Assembly: GCA_020284085.1 (NCBI GenBank)
Contig: JACEVL010000018.1
Coordinates: 242,001 to 306,000 of the forward strand
Source of the DNA: Aporrectodea caliginosa
Taxonomy: Eukaryota > Annelida > Clitellata > Crassiclitellata > Lumbricidae
DNA length: 64,000 bases
Direction of reading: 5' to 3'
Shown here: positions 1-14,523 of the stretch, piece by piece
Numbering within the stretch: the stretch's first letter is position 1
Layout: every line of letters starts with the position of its first letter
Program-made: the position numbers and the translations under genes
The notes under the pieces: generated by a model
The model's database searches: none
Seen by the model: the letters and a program-made list of their open reading frames with translations, nothing else
What the model was told of the DNA's origin: nothing

Positions 1-626
1 AAATATAATCAAACCTGCAGATATATGGCCGACTTAATGGCAACTAGAAAAGTTCGTGTTCCAGGAACTCTGCATACGTCGTTGGACCTCAATAGCTTAT
101 TGTCTACTCTGCCCTGCATGCAACAGGAAGCTCTGAGGACACTCAAAACAATCCCATCGGTGATCGTTACGTTCTGTGGAGTTGCCGCTCTGTTGCACTT
201 CAAGTCTTCTGATGCATTCATTGGTGTACTCGGTAGGGGGTTATTTTAAGTTTATATGTACATACGTAGGCTACATACATACCGACTCGCGAACCTATAG
301 CCACCACTGCTAGCTCGCATTCAACAAATGCGCACGTAGCATCTCTCTACTCTCCATCACCTCCAATAAGTAGCCAACAGTTATTGTTGTCAACGTTTTC
401 GTTACTGCAGGACACTGTCCAATAAACACCTATTCGTCGCTTGCATGCATGCAGCCACGGCCCGATTAACATTTGTAGGCTCGGGGCCAAAATTGTATAT
501 AGTGGGCCCCAAATATATGTTCAGCCAAAAGTGTTTACAAAATTTAAATTATAGAATAGATATTTCTGAATTTAGAACAGAGTTATCAAACCTTTGAAAT
601 GGTGGGCCATTGGCAATATTTTCCAG

Positions 627-1165
627 TAGGGAACAACCGGGTAGACATTTTCTACCGGGTAGCAAATCCGAGTATTTGGATGTACTATTTGCCGGATCCG
701 GGTACGAACCGAGTACCGTTTTTTACATGTAATAAAAAAAAGATCAGCATAAACATTATTTTTTTACCTGTAATAATGAACCAATTAGATATATATACAA
801 ATACGACAGCGACTGTAAGTCTCTATTAGTGTATTTTGTGACTTTTGTCAATAAAAAAAATTGAAAGCTTCAAGTCGAAACAAAAGTTACAAAACTCAAA
901 TAAAAATGGAAATAAAATTAATTTAACTAAAAAGATAGAATGTTCAAGCCCTAGAAGTGGACTAGAAGAAATAAACTGAAGTAATGGTACATGTACTACA
1001 TGGTAATAACTAATAATTATTAAATAATAAATATTAATACTATCATCATTCATCATATCACAATTGTAGGTATTTGCGTGGGTATTATTTGCCGAGGCGA
1101 ATAGTTCAGAAAAACCCGATATCCGGCCGGGGCAAATGGCCGAAGCGATTTCCGGTTGTTCCCTA
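627..1165. mobile_element. hAT-type MITE, 539 bp
   Basis: Ends TAGGGAACAACCGG and CCGGTTGTTCCCTA are inverted repeats. The 8-bp target duplication ttttccag lies at 619-626 and 1166-1173. No coding capacity seen. It sits inside an older, unclassified repeat. Confidence 0.85.
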
Positions 1166-1725
1166 TTTTCCAGCAAGTGGAGGGCCAGGATGTCGAGGTC
1201 GCCTGAGCAAAATGAGGGTAGGGCCCTAAGGGTCTGGGAGGGCTCAGTGAGCCCATCCCCAGGAATTTTTTTTTGCAGTAAAACTAGCGTATTTAAACAT
1301 ATTTCAGTTACTACAAGTCAACTATGTAACATTTGAAAGCTAATATAATTGTTAGGGGCAATATTAGAATGTATAAAATTTTGAAGGTAATGGTAGGTCC
1401 CTTATTTGTTAAATTTTTAATAGGTCTTGGTCTGTGGACCCACTGGACCAGTGGTCAATCCAGGCCTGGCGTCAGCAGACTCAGGCTTATGTGGGCCTGG
1501 GCCTACTATGTGCTTTGTAGGTTTGCTTGTTATGCTTGGTTTCTTGCAGGCGGCTACTGAAGCGTCAACACACTGAGACGACACGAAAAGCAGCGATTCC
1601 ACGGACATAAAGAAGTTGAGTGCACAAAAGCATAGGAATCATTGAACCTAGGTGAACTGAATGAAATCAACATTGACGTACAATCGTACATGTAAGTCAT
1701 TTGGTTTAGATGAATGTGGGACGCG

Positions 1726-1965
1726 GTGGTTTAGCGGTATGTTCTGCGCTTTGTAACCGAAGGGTCGCAGGTTCGAATCTACCTCAAGCCACTGCGTAGC
1801 GACCCTGGACAAGTTGCTCGCCCACAATTTATGTCTGTGAGGAAGGCAACGAGAAACCACACCTCACTCATCTCATCCCGGGGTGGCATAAAACCCAATG
1901 GACCTGCCTTCGGGCAGAGAACTCAGCATCAGATAAACGTATTCTGCTTGATAAGTTCGGGTTTC
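1726..1965 (+). mobile_element. tRNA-derived SINE
   Basis: The 5' part has an A-box-like tggtttagcgg at about 1735 and a B-box-like ggttcgaatct near 1772, correctly spaced for an RNA polymerase III promoter, then a non-tRNA body. There is no intact tRNA fold, so it is not a tRNA gene. The 3' limit is approximate. Confidence 0.65.
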
Positions 1966-3169
1966 TTGCGATACCTTGCAGGGTACCACGCTACACCGCT
2001 TGTTTATTGGGTCAAACTTGTGATCTATTACACTGTTTGACTGACGTGCATAGTAGGCCATATATACAGTACAGTGGGTCAAAAATTGTAGTATGGCCTA
2101 AACAACAGCAACAACGCCTTCAAAGGTTTGTGACGTCACGTGATATTTCGAGTCACGTGCAGAACTTACTCCGTGAAAAGGCAGTACACAGTTTATTACT
2201 CTGGTCCATTTTGCAAGCACCTACTTTAGTCAGAAAAGCCGCCTAGGCCTACTCGATTTTGAATAATGCATATTGAAAACAACAAACAAGAACGAGTTAG
2301 ACTTTAAAAGCCACGCAAAGCAGCTGTGGTATAGATTGAACGCTGCTGCTCTTGTATTCGCTCTATTCTGCGACTTGCATCAAGTACGTATATTATTTGG
2401 TCAGAATTAAAACACGGTGAGAGTTAATTGTTATTAAAGCTGTATGCAAGATTTTTCTTAAGAGTTGAAGCGAATGGTGGCGACCAGACTGCAAGACAGT
2501 GGCAATGGGCCTACAAACAAACATGTCTGTATACGTTATGCCCATATAATTAGGCTAATTGAGTTGCTTATATAATTGATTGAATTAAGTGAGTTGCTGG
2601 CGCTGCGTTATGTGCCCTTGTATATGTATACATTTACCTGTTCAATTTGTTTATTTGGTACACATCGGCGTATGCGCGTTGAAATGGTAAAATATTAAAG
2701 CATGTTGCACTTGAGTTGTAACAGTCGATAGACCTACTTGATCCTCACTGAGAATGCCTTTACAGCGGTAAAGACCTTACCAAATACGGATAATAGGGTA
2801 ATACCACTGTAGTTCTTACCCCTTTAGGACGGAACGATGATGCTGCATTTAGTACAATGAGCAGAACTAACACGGTATTTCATGCATTTTTTGAAAAAGC
2901 GAGTGAGAGAAGAGAGGCAGAATTTCGCCCTGCAGCCTTAAGCAGGCTGTAACAGCGCAGAATCCCGGTGCTCTTGCCTCTCTTGAAGTCGGTGTACTTC
3001 AGCAGCTTCCTCTTGTTCTGCTAGAACAGTCGATCGAATACCCCGGGATCGCATCGAACAGAGCGGATTCACTCCTATATAATTATATAAGCGGATCCAC
3101 TGTGAATCGTATTTTCACGCTTCAGTAAAATCCTGATTCAATCAAGACGCCACTGTGGATTGCTCATGT
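1966..3169. other. Gene-free stretch
   Basis: No supported gene, array or element boundary seen. Short open frames on both strands have no recognisable product. Confidence 0.5.
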
Positions 3170-3625
3170 AAGTCCGAATGCGGCTTTTGATTCTGTAGAC
3201 CACATAGTTCAGAAATTGTTCTTCTCTTTCGGGTTTCTCTAGAACATTGTGGATCTTATATATAAGAGAGCATTCACCAACAGAATGAGCGCTATACGTT
3301 TGACGATGCAACTCCTGCTTGGTTTAGTGTGGGAAGTGGAGTACAACAAGACTCCACACTTGCCTCATGTCTGGTCTTGTGGCCAACGGACCAGATCAGG
3401 GAGTAGACTGTCATCGAGGGACACGTACGCTGCAGGTGCACGCATTGGATTGGAGATGTTCTCGGACCTGGACTTTGCCGATGATTTGGCCCTTGTTGAC
3501 GAAACTCTGAAGACCAAGGCACATCAGCCTGGAACATCAACTGGCACTGGGCCAAGACCAAGATACAGACATCAGTCGAACCTACACCGATTTTCGATGA
3601 TATATGGATATAGTCTTTGGTAGTC
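3170..3625 (+). pseudogene. Non-LTR retrotransposon reverse transcriptase relic
   Basis: Broken frames read AAFDSVDH, then after stops and shifts DLDFADDLALVDE, the FADD-type catalytic box of non-LTR reverse transcriptases, then a TKTKIQTS-like stretch. Frames are interrupted, so it is a fossil. Clade not assigned. Confidence 0.6.
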
Positions 3626-3639
3626 GGTACCAGGCAAAG

Positions 3640-4840
3640 TTCTTCCACGAAACAATTATAATTATGCGACCGGTTGATACAGGACAGTCACGTGCAACTG
3701 GACTGTCTTATGTCCTATGAGTAATTAGACACACATGTAATTTGACTAATTTTATTAATGTGACTCATCAGATTATTAGCAACGCTTTTGCGGAGGCGTG
3801 GTACCGCTGATATCTCGAGTGTCCGGGATCCGCTTAAGCTGTGTGTTCCAGAGAGCGGAGGCGTCAGACACCGAAAAGATTTCAGACTATGTGGCTCGAG
3901 TTACAGAGGGACAGCACAGATTTTGTCCGACTCTCTCTGCGTAGGCTTTAGGACGCGCAGGGCTTAAATATTTCGCTTGGTATACAGCAACGGCATTCTG
4001 GTTCCTATAAGTCAGTCGTAGTTTAGATACCAGAATCTGCGTGTGACTGGTGGCATTTGTTCTGTGTAAGTACTGTTTCAAGTCGGCTTCGACTGAACCA
4101 GAGCAAAACGCTGTACCTTTTGCTGGGCACACGCCAGACACGATCAAAGCACTAGGCCTATAGAGGCTCGATAGATTTCTCGTCCTATAGTTATTATATC
4201 CTCTTTTACCTACAAGCTCATTCAAGTGAATTCTATTTGCCGAACCTGCTTCTGTGCGTTGCTTCAGACCCAATTCATACGTAGGTCTATACGGCGTAAA
4301 CTTTCTTTCAATGCTGCTGTGATCCTGTTGTTAATTTATTCATACTGACGCGGATTTACTATTTAAACTAGCAAAACTACCAAAGTTCAGAAAGTTTATA
4401 TTAATATGTCCTTCAGCTCCAGTCAGTCCTCAACTGTATCGTCCGAGTATATACTCCCATATTTATCAGAATATTATGCGAGAAATGATGCAATTAATGG
4501 CTTTCAGTTGAGTCACACATTCATTTCAAGATATCCTTCTGCTTGAACGATACGCGATGGTCGCTCACTGTCTTGGCGTAGATCAAAGAGCTTTGTGCTC
4601 CAGTTTTGAGTCAGCCAGATCGTAGATTACTTCGCTCTTCTACCCATGGGAATTTGTAGGACCCTCGCTTCCACACGTCTTTATGAGCTCGGGCTTACTA
4701 GTGCATTGAACCCTTACTCTTTGAACAATATCCTTTAACTGTGCGTGCTCTTTCAATTGATACCGTCTAACACATATTTTTTGATTACTATCAAAGCCTC
4801 ATCTGTTGAAATACGTTGTAAGCTCATCTGTTGAAATACG
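3640..4840. other. Gene-free stretch
   Basis: Nothing supported. A tail-like ggcgttatataaat at about 4885 indicates another fragment of the LINE family annotated nearby. Confidence 0.4.
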
Positions 4841-4924
4841 TTGAATAGCCATGAAGCAGCGCTTTTGGTGGTGCTTGACGGGCGTTATATAAATCCTTTA
4901 TTACATTATATTATTACTGATTGC

Positions 4925-5240
4925 TTATAATATCGGCCAAAGGGGGCTCTTTGTTCTCCGGGCCCTGCTCCTCTCTCAGGCAGCGCCGAGTCTTCTCGAT
5001 CATTGGGCCCTCCACCTGGAATGGGCTCCCGTTTGAGCTGCGTTGACTCCCGCGGAAAAATACGCCATTTTAACCAGTAGCTTAAGTCTTTCCTATTTCG
5101 CCGCGGTTGGGCTGGGAGCGCTTCTTAGAAGGCACCTTGAGTGGGCGTTATATCAAATTTTGCAAAGAATGAATGAATGAATGAATGAATGAATGAATGA
5201 ATGAATGAATGAATGAATGAATGAATGAATGAATGAATGA
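4925..5240 (+). mobile_element. L2/CR1-like LINE, 3' fragment with (GAAT)n tail
   Basis: A degraded reverse-transcriptase C-terminal frame (STWNGLPFELR type) is followed by gctgggagcgcttctt, ggcgttatat and a tail of GAAT repeats at 5167-5240. The same 3' end recurs at 27.1 and 29.0 kb. Confidence 0.65.
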
Positions 5241-5687
5241 ATACTTGATCAATCAATAAATATTCTACTGCATTTAGTTTTATAATTTCCTTATGATGAC
5301 CTCGGTGAAGTTTTCTCTTCTGTAATATAGGTCATAATATTATAGGCTGTATAATATATGCTATGTAGGTTATATAATTTTATAGGCTATAATTATTGGC
5401 TCATAGTTTTCACGACTATGCATAACAAAGCTTCTGGCTCCCAACGCAGCTGGGTTCGACCTGTCGCCCACACAACAATTATTGTTTATCAAAAGATAAT
5501 AAATTCCTGTGTGAGCCGAGGGCACAGCAGAAATATTTCATTATATTACATGTAATGTTCAGTGTTTGTTTTGCGCCTCTTTTCCTGGTCTGATTCGTTT
5601 TTACGACGATTTACCCTCCACCCCAATTTGTCCACAGATTCTGTCGGTCGCCTACTAACAGACAAATGCTTATTGCTTCCTTACAGA

Positions 5688-8600
5688 ATGAAGGTGGCTG
5701 TGATTGGGGCTGGCCCAAGTGGCTTACCGGCCATTAAGCAATGTCTGGATGAAGGTCTTATCCCTGTATGCTTTGAAAGGAGATATTCCGTCGGTGGACT
5801 GTGGAACTACGAGGAAACTCCAACAAAAGGGCGAACGAGCGTCATGTTGGCAACCTTCACGAACACCAGCAAAGTAGGAATAGCTACTTCTAATACTTTT
5901 GCCAATTGCCATGTAGGCTTAAAACAGTTCTCACCTCTCTCTCATAGGCAAAACTCCATCCCGTTCAGTTATGCAAATGAACCCTATCCTGTATCAAATC
6001 AGGTTCAGGAGACGTAACGTGTATTAGACTATTTAGTACTAACAAGATTACCTTTTCAACCACATTAGACCCTTAATTGTTATATGTTATGTTATTTAGC
6101 TCTGCAGCAGTTGAAGGTCCTCTGGGCTCAGCTGTCTTTCGACCTCTCTAATTAAATCTAAAGACTTCTGTAATAGCGCCGATATCTTAACAGTCGATGG
6201 TCGCTTCGAGATCTCTTCCTAAGCCCGGTGAATTATATTATGAAGGACCTGTAGCTATGTTCCCTTGGTGAATTGTGAATTAAACAACAACAAGGATATC
6301 AATTGAATGGCCTTTTAACGACTGTTTCTGAAAACGAATTGATAATTTTGTGCTATAAGCCTACAGCTGCTTTGAAAGTGTAGAAGCTGAGTTTTTCCTT
6401 TCCAGGAGACACTCTGCTACAGCGATTTTCCATGCCCTGACGACTTTCCTAATTTCCTTCATCACAGAAAATTGCTGGAATATCTGAAGATGTACGCGAA
6501 GCACTTCGACCTGGAGAAGTACATTCGTTTTCATACGGAAGTCGTTGAGATCGTTCAATCAGACGACTTCAACGTGACAGGACAATGGATCGTCCACGTC
6601 AAAGACTCTCTGACCGGTATGTTCTCGTTCAGTAGATTGCGCCACGCTGAATAGTCCACAATGGTTTGCACCAATAAAATATTATGCCATCACATGCAAA
6701 GCCTGCAAGGAATAGAGGACTAGTATACTTTTAGAACAGTACACACTTAATATGCCATAATATGCCGTTAGCGATGTCAACTTCTGTGAATAAATATCAT
6801 AACAAAACTTCCTGTAAAAGCTTCGGTTGTCTCCGCTTGAACACGAATACTCTGAAAGTTAATCTATGAGAATGTTGTTTTACGGCTGCTTTGTTTTATG
6901 GCTGCTTTCACGAGCTTTCTCCATTGCTAGACATACATTTTGGAACTCCTTCCTGTGTATGTGCGCTCTGATCAGTGACTTGTGTTATTTCGTTCGCAAC
7001 ATAAAAACTGCCTCTTTGAAACCTCTTATCCACCATAGACTGCACCTCTGTCTAGCGGATCTGTTGGATCGTCAGCATAGAAATGATTGATATCTCAGCG
7101 ACTGATTATTATCCAGCAATGTTCCTAATGGCGTGGTGTATATATACTAATGTAAAGAAAAGGAGACCCAACAGAGAACCCTGATATATATCCTGATACA
7201 ACAAACTCACAAGTAGTTGATGTGACCAGAAGATTATTAATTAAGCATTTTAACATTAAAATAGTCATTTTGACAGAAGTTTTGTAATATATATTTTTGA
7301 AAAGTACTTAAGAAGAAAAGTAGAAAAGTATTTTGGAAAAGTATTTTGGAAAAGTATTTTGAAAAGTATTTTGGAAAAGTATTTTAGAAAAGTATTTTGA
7401 AAAAGTATTTTGGAAAAGTATTTTGGAAAAGTATTTTGGAAAAGTATTTTGGAAAAGTATCTTGGAAAAGTATTTTGGACAAGTATTTTGGACAAAATAT
7501 TTTGGAAAAGTATTTTTGAAAAGTATTTTGAAAAGTATTTTGGAAAAGTATTTTTGGAAAAGTATTTTAGAAAAGTATTTTGAAAAAGTATTTTGGAAAA
7601 GTATTTTGGAAAAGTATTTTGAAAAGTATTTTGGAAAAGTATTTTGGAAAAGTATCTTGGAAAAGTATTTTGGAAAAGTATCTTGAAAAGTATTTTGGAA
7701 ATGTATTTTGAATTTCTCCAAAATACTTTTTAAAACTATTTTGAAAATACTTTTACAAAATACTTTTCAAAAGTATTTTGAAAATACAAAATAGAACAGT
7801 ATTTTCTACTTTGAAAATAGAAAAGTTTTTTCAAAATACTACGCAACAGACTACTTAAAGACAGCCTTTTTCTCGGGGTCTCTCGCACTGGGAGAGCCTC
7901 TGATTGGTGTAGCACTGTGAGTGGCGCTATATGAATTTACAGATACAATACGATGCAATACTTGAACACTCGATGCGACCTAGCAAACTGGCTACATATT
8001 TTATTGAATATTCACTCTATAGTCATGTCACTGTCATGTTTATATCTAGACTTGTGGTAATTGTACCAAAGAGAAGAAGCGACGGCGAAATTAGGGGAAC
8101 TGCGTCATTGGCCTTATGGGGGAGGTGGGAGGGGTGGAACGCCTTGCCCACTTTAAATAGAAGTAAACACCATATCTAGCATAACAAAACTGATATATAG
8201 TCTTCAACTTCAAAATACCGTTCTCGAGGCCATACTGGCTTGAAATCACGAGGTTGAGGTCAAAACTTAACGTCACAAAGCAGGGGCTGAAAAACATCAC
8301 TGAAAAATGCACTTGGATGAGCCATTTATTTTGAGGACCGCTTCTAACCGTAAACAGTGAAAGAGGTTTTGTCGTTGTACGAAAATTATAGGCTATAGTC
8401 CCAGAGGCGAAAATCTATACATAACTTTGGGGGACAGAGTACCTACGAGGGCCGGATTTTTTTTGGGGGGGGGACAGAAGGGCTTAAGTCAAAACTTTAG
8501 GCGGGACAGTCCCCCTCTGTCCCCCCATGATTTACGCCACTGTATAGTCCACATCATTGTGCACATACACGCCACCTGTAAATTTCAAGATCTGAATCAC

Positions 8601-9719
8601 CGGCAAAACTGCGTCTTGCAGCCTGCAGCAACCACCTGCCATGGACAATTGGACACGCTGCAATGGTGGTGAATGGATTACGTACACTAGACAAAGTTTT
8701 ACTTTCAAACAATCTGAAACTCAGTTGAATTCGATGATTGAATTAATCCATTTAATGATCTACCGACATCAGACAAATACATATGAATGTAGTTTCGTGT
8801 ATCTGGAGCTATCGACTGTTTATTTGTCTCAAGAAGAAATATATAAAGTGCAAGTAGGCCGGTGAAATGTAGCGTCGCCCCAAGCGTTACAGGTGGCCAC
8901 ATAAATTTGCTGTATTATTTAGAACTGTCTGCTAACAGAGAAGAGTGACTCGACGATCAGGCGTTTGCATTCCATGTCAAGGAGCAATGCTGTCCTATTT
9001 GTTTGATTTTTAAACTGCGACTTCTTTACACTGACTTCGTGCATTCCATTCCTTTTCTCTTGTGCGGCCTCTGTTATGCCCTGGTTGTTCTGACTGGTTT
9101 AACCTTGATCGCTACGTCATTCATTCCTCGTTAGTTCAGGCCTCTCCTAAAGAATTGTAAGATTTATACAGCTCGAGTGTTAGGATTGTAGAGCTAATTT
9201 AGTGTGTGGGTGTGTAGGTGCGTAGATGTATGTTCAAGCGTGTGTGGGTGAGTGGGAGGGTTTGTGTTATCGTGATAAACTGTACACTGATGCGGTTGTC
9301 CATCAACTCACAACCGGTAGTTCCTGCGGTACCGGTCATCTGCTGAACTGTCCACCCACTGAATGGCTCTCCCCTGTTGCTCGAGTGTACCTACACCACC
9401 TAATCCTCTAAAATTTATACCATACTAAACCATGTACCATACTTATACATGCATGCATGTATTCATCTGGTATCTAATTCTCTCCCCTCTCTGCCACTTG
9501 GCTGCGTCCTCTTCGATTCTCTGACCGTCTCGACCTCTGTGTTCCTCGTATCAGGACTGCCTTGACTTAATCCAGATCCCTCGCCTCCATAGGTCCCCTC
9601 TATGGGACGGTCTTCCTCCATCTGTTCACTCCACCATTCTCTCTCGTAACGTTTCTTCACCTTTCTCTAACCTAAAATCTTGCCCTTTTTCTCGGGGTCT
9701 CTCGCACTGGGAGCACTTC

Positions 9720-9780
<61 letters not shown>

Positions 9781-12700
9781 TTGTGTATGTATGTATGTAT
9801 GAGCACTTGATATAGCGCCCCTTCAAGATTTCTACTCAGAGGCGCTCCCGACTACAGCGCGGACACTGAATCGGAGTTTCACGCCGAAGCGCACGAGCAA
9901 TTGCGAGTGAAGGACTTGCCCAGGGTCCCTACGCGGCGGCTTTGAGGTGGATTCGAACCCGCAACCCTCCGGCTGCAAGGCACCGAACATAGCCTACCCC
10001 TACACCACTGCATATATATAATATTATATTATGGCGATCTCTGTTCAGACGTTAGTTCTACGTTAATTCTTCGCGGGACGTTGTTGACGCCTAGAGCCAC
10101 CCAAGTCACTCTGTTTTCTATTTTCTATTATCTGTTCCCTGCTATCTCTGCCCATTACGACCGTTCAAGTTAGGGAAGGTTGGCCACTTCCTTAAGAGAG
10201 GCAACACTGTAAAGTTCTGTCTCAAGGTCCGACTCTGCTTCGTCTGCGGTCGCCTGCATGTGGGCACCGTCCTGAAGATGACCTTTTCTCAGAACGTTCA
10301 GGTCGTTCCTTTCTGTGTGCTTTCCTAACCACGAGCCACAACATATTTTAACTGTTTAAGTGGTGGGACAAATGTTCATCCATAATGTAACCAAAACCAC
10401 TACCGTTGCTAAACTCCTATATGCCTCACCATCCTGGCGGGGTCTTACCCAGTTACCCTTGCTTCCGATAAAAAGCGCCTGGGAAAACTCATAAAAAGAG
10501 CCAAACGTCTACGTTACCTAGAACAATCCTTTCCAACTGTTACACAGTCTCTGAAATTGCTAATGTAGCTGATGCGAAACTCCTTTTCTCCATATAACAC
10601 AACCCCAAACATGTACTTCACTAACTCATACCTCCACTCTCACCCCTATCCTTTCACCAATTAAGACCTAGAGCACACAATCATACTCCCCCACCAAAAG
10701 ACAACTCTCAATTTATACCCAGACCCTCATTTAAAAATATTACTAGTTTATTTTAAAATTTTCTAATTACTTTTAATTATCCATTATCACTTATGTTAAC
10801 ATTTCTGCGTTTTTGTCAGATTGTTTATATCAATAAAACGAATATACTCTAGATTAGATTAATTCATATAGGCCTATTTGAGTATTTGATGCTATAGTTA
10901 CTTTCTTTTCAAGGCTCCTTATCTTCCGAACTGTTTGACGCTGTTCTTGTGTGTAACGGGCATTTCTCTGAGCCGTTGATGCCCCAGTTCGAAGGCGCCG
11001 CAACATTCAAAGGGCAGCAGATCCATTCGCAGATGTACAAGACTTCGGCCGGCTTCGAAAACAAGCGGGTCGTAGTCGTTGGCCTCGGAAATACTGGCGG
11101 AGACATTGCTGCTGATTTAGCACACGTCTGCAGACAGGCAAGCATACCTGCAGCTGTGTGAATTATCTATTAACTTAACATGAATTATGTTTAAAAGGTC
11201 TAATAATAGGCTACTTGGCATGAACCGGCATATACTATAGTATAATTATTGCACCACCGTAGGCTTAATATCATTAGTCACTCAGGTTCTCACTAAACAA
11301 TCGATTAATAAGGAAATCCATTCTAGTGACCAGAAACATCTCAACAAACTTTTTCAGATTACCTTAGGCTGCACAGTCTATATTTATATCTAATAGATAG
11401 CAATGTTGCAGCGCTCACGGACATCAGAATTCGTGTATGAATAATGATTTTGTCATAAATGTGAAAATCATCGACCGGATATTGCCGGCAACAAAGCAGA
11501 TTTTCTTATCTCTTTATTTGTTTGGAAAGCAGAGTGAACAACAGAGCATAAGCAGCTAGGCCTATATAATTACAGGGCTACGTGTTGGTCGGTGACACGT
11601 ACGAGAAATCCTTTCCTTGCAGTGTCACTGTCACGTGCTGACTGTTATACTATAGTATAGATTCTAAGCCTCTAAGGGGTGCCTGTGAATAAGCTGACTT
11701 ACCATTAAGCACATTTCCTATTGACTGACAACAGTTTGGCAGTACCGTAGCGAGGGTGTTCCAGCGGTTCCAGGAAGAAATCTGAAGTGACTAAAATGAA
11801 ATGGCAATAGAAACACAGAAACTTCGTTTCTATTTTCTTTAAAATACAAAGTTTAATATTATATTCGAGATAACAAATTTGGTCGTTATTGACTTATTGG
11901 TTACGTTAATCTTTGAGGGGCTAGATTTACGCTAGGAACAGGGCGCATTTATAGCTTGCTACGGCCCTGCATTGTGTATAGTGTATTGACGTACTGTTTA
12001 AAATGTTAAAAACTATCGCTGTTATACCGCTATGTTAAATAGGTTTAACTGATTTTGCATAGCAATATTCGCTACACGTAAAATGACTAAATAGGTATAA
12101 ATCCAGATATCTGTGATTTTTATTAGGTTTACGTAAGCAGAAGACGAGAGTCGTGGGTTTCTCCGAGGATCATAGATGGTGGAAGGACCTTGGAGTCTGT
12201 GGCCTTCACGCGGTTCAACTATGCCTTGCCTCGCTGTCTCAGAAACTACCTATTTGAGCATAAGTTGATGAGCAATTTCGACCACTCGATGTATGGTATC
12301 AAGCCCAATCACCCGTTTGAAGCTCAACAGCTCCTGCTGAATGATGACATTCCTAAGCTACTCGCATCCGGTCGTGTGGTCTTCAAGGGTGACATAAAGT
12401 TCCTCTCAGAAACATCAATCACCTTCGAAGATGGTTCCACAGAGGACAATATTGATGCCATAATCTACGCCACTGGGTACAGGATCGACTTTCCTTTCCT
12501 TAACCATCCCAGTTACAAGGTTCGAGACAACCTCGTAGACCTGTACAAGCTGGTTTTTGCACCTGATGTGAAGCCACACACATTGGCAGTAATCGGTTGT
12601 GTGCAGCCAAATGGTTGTCTATTTCCGATATCAGAGCTACAGTCACGTTGGGCTGTCAGAGTTTTTAAGGTAAGCTTTGCTCATAAACTATCCAGCGCTT

Positions 12701-14474
12701 CGTTAGTGCAGACTAAGCTTTTATCTTTCTTTAAAATTGCTACGCTGTATTTTAAAATGTGATAAAATGTCGAAGTTGTTGACCGCACAGTTTGTGAAGC
12801 GTACTGCAAGCGCACTGTAATTAGAATGCTATAGCTGATCTAGGCCTAATGCATGTACACGAAAGTGCTGATGATAGGCAGTTGGTCTAATAGAAAATAA
12901 TTATACTTACTTTACAAACTCATTTAATGCCATCGTCTGATTAACAGCACAATCCACCAGACTTAATTATTGATAGGAACAATGTGAAATGTAAATAGAC
13001 AATTGAGACTGCATTCTTTCTTTCGCTATGTATAATGAACTGTCTTATCATCCCATTCAAGTGTTAGTGAATTCTAAGCCTGAATAAGTTACTATGTGTG
13101 CATCACATGATCATAGTGAACCGTTCTCTGTACAAATAGGGTTTAAAAGAGTTGTAAACTAGTTAGACTGAATGAATGTTTAAGGGTGAAAGAACTCTTC
13201 CGACTGAAGAACAGATGCAGAGAGACATCGAGCAGAGGCGACTGGCGATGCGCAGTCGATACTTGTACAGCGCACGATACATAACACACGTCGATTGGAT
13301 CTACTTCTTGGACGAAATTGCCAGCATGATCGGATGCAAACCGAACTGTGGTAGGTCTACTTAAACAACGATTAGATTCACTTAATCTCGACCTAACCTC
13401 GTACAGTCTAGTGCAACTGTATTGCATCAAATCATACCATATACGTTCGTTCACAAAAGTGCCATAATCAAGTGAAGACACAGAGAATGCAAGTAAGTTT
13501 AAGAAGCAGTTGTATCGAAGGTTAGTATTAAGGAGCCTGCAGCTGCGCTCGACGAGTGTCCGGCAGGGCCCGGGCCGACGTCCGATGGGTGCCGCCTTTC
13601 GATCGATGACCATCAGCAGTAGCTTGGTGATGTATATTCTCGCACTGCATGGTTCAACGAGCATCAAGACGACTTTTCATATTAATCTCGCTACCGTGAC
13701 TCCTCGACGACATTTTACATGCTTAAGATTAACGTTTATTATTTATATAGAAGAATCGGTCAAATCAATCAATCAATCAATCATTTACTTCTGTGACCAT
13801 CAGAAGAGAACAAGCACAAATGAAACAATAAGGCAACGATTTGACATGCACTGGCTACACGGGGGCCCAGCAGGGATCAAGGATCCCGCTAAATAGGGAA
13901 ACCTAAACATGTAAAAAAATACAGGTAGGAATAGAAAGTATTCCAATACTTAGATTGGAATAAGTATTATTATATAATTATAATATATATATTATTATTA
14001 TAATTACTATGTACTGTTAGTTCCCGTTTCCAATCTACACAGAAAATGCCAGAGTTAATAATTTTGCATTTTGATTTTTTGCGCCATTTATCGTTTGAAT
14101 AGTCGAGGGATAATAATCTTGTTTAGTAATTGGTCAGTTTTCTCAGTTATATAATATAGCCACAGTTCGTCTTGTGTGACTTTTAAATACGGTTTCATAG
14201 TTCGGACTGAGTTAGAGTCTATTTTGGATTTTGTAGAGTTTAATTTAATACGATTACCGTACTAATGTTTATATGCTTAGACCTATTTATTCGTCAGCGT
14301 TGAATTCAGATAATTCTGAGAACAGTGTCTCAGTGGCTTGCATTTGTGTAGAAGTGTCAAGTTTTTAACGTTTTATTTGTTTTCCCATCAGTGATTAGGA
14401 AGCTCATCTAGGCCTATCCTTGTTGGGTTTGAATAGCCCTTTAATTTTATTTAGTTTTCTGTTTAACTTGTCAT

Positions 14475-14523
<49 letters not shown>

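Noticed and set aside
9..249. Facing open frames of about 70 codons on both strands
   Set aside because: No recognisable protein and no way to choose a strand; possible exon cut by the window edge, but unsupported.
455..1475. Older hAT-like element around the 627-1165 MITE
   Set aside because: The cacggcccgattaac and gtcaatccaggcctgg ends match only loosely and no clear 8-bp duplication was found.
13143..13667. 174-codon minus-strand frame
   Set aside because: Antisense to FMO exon 5 and its flanking intron; a shadow.
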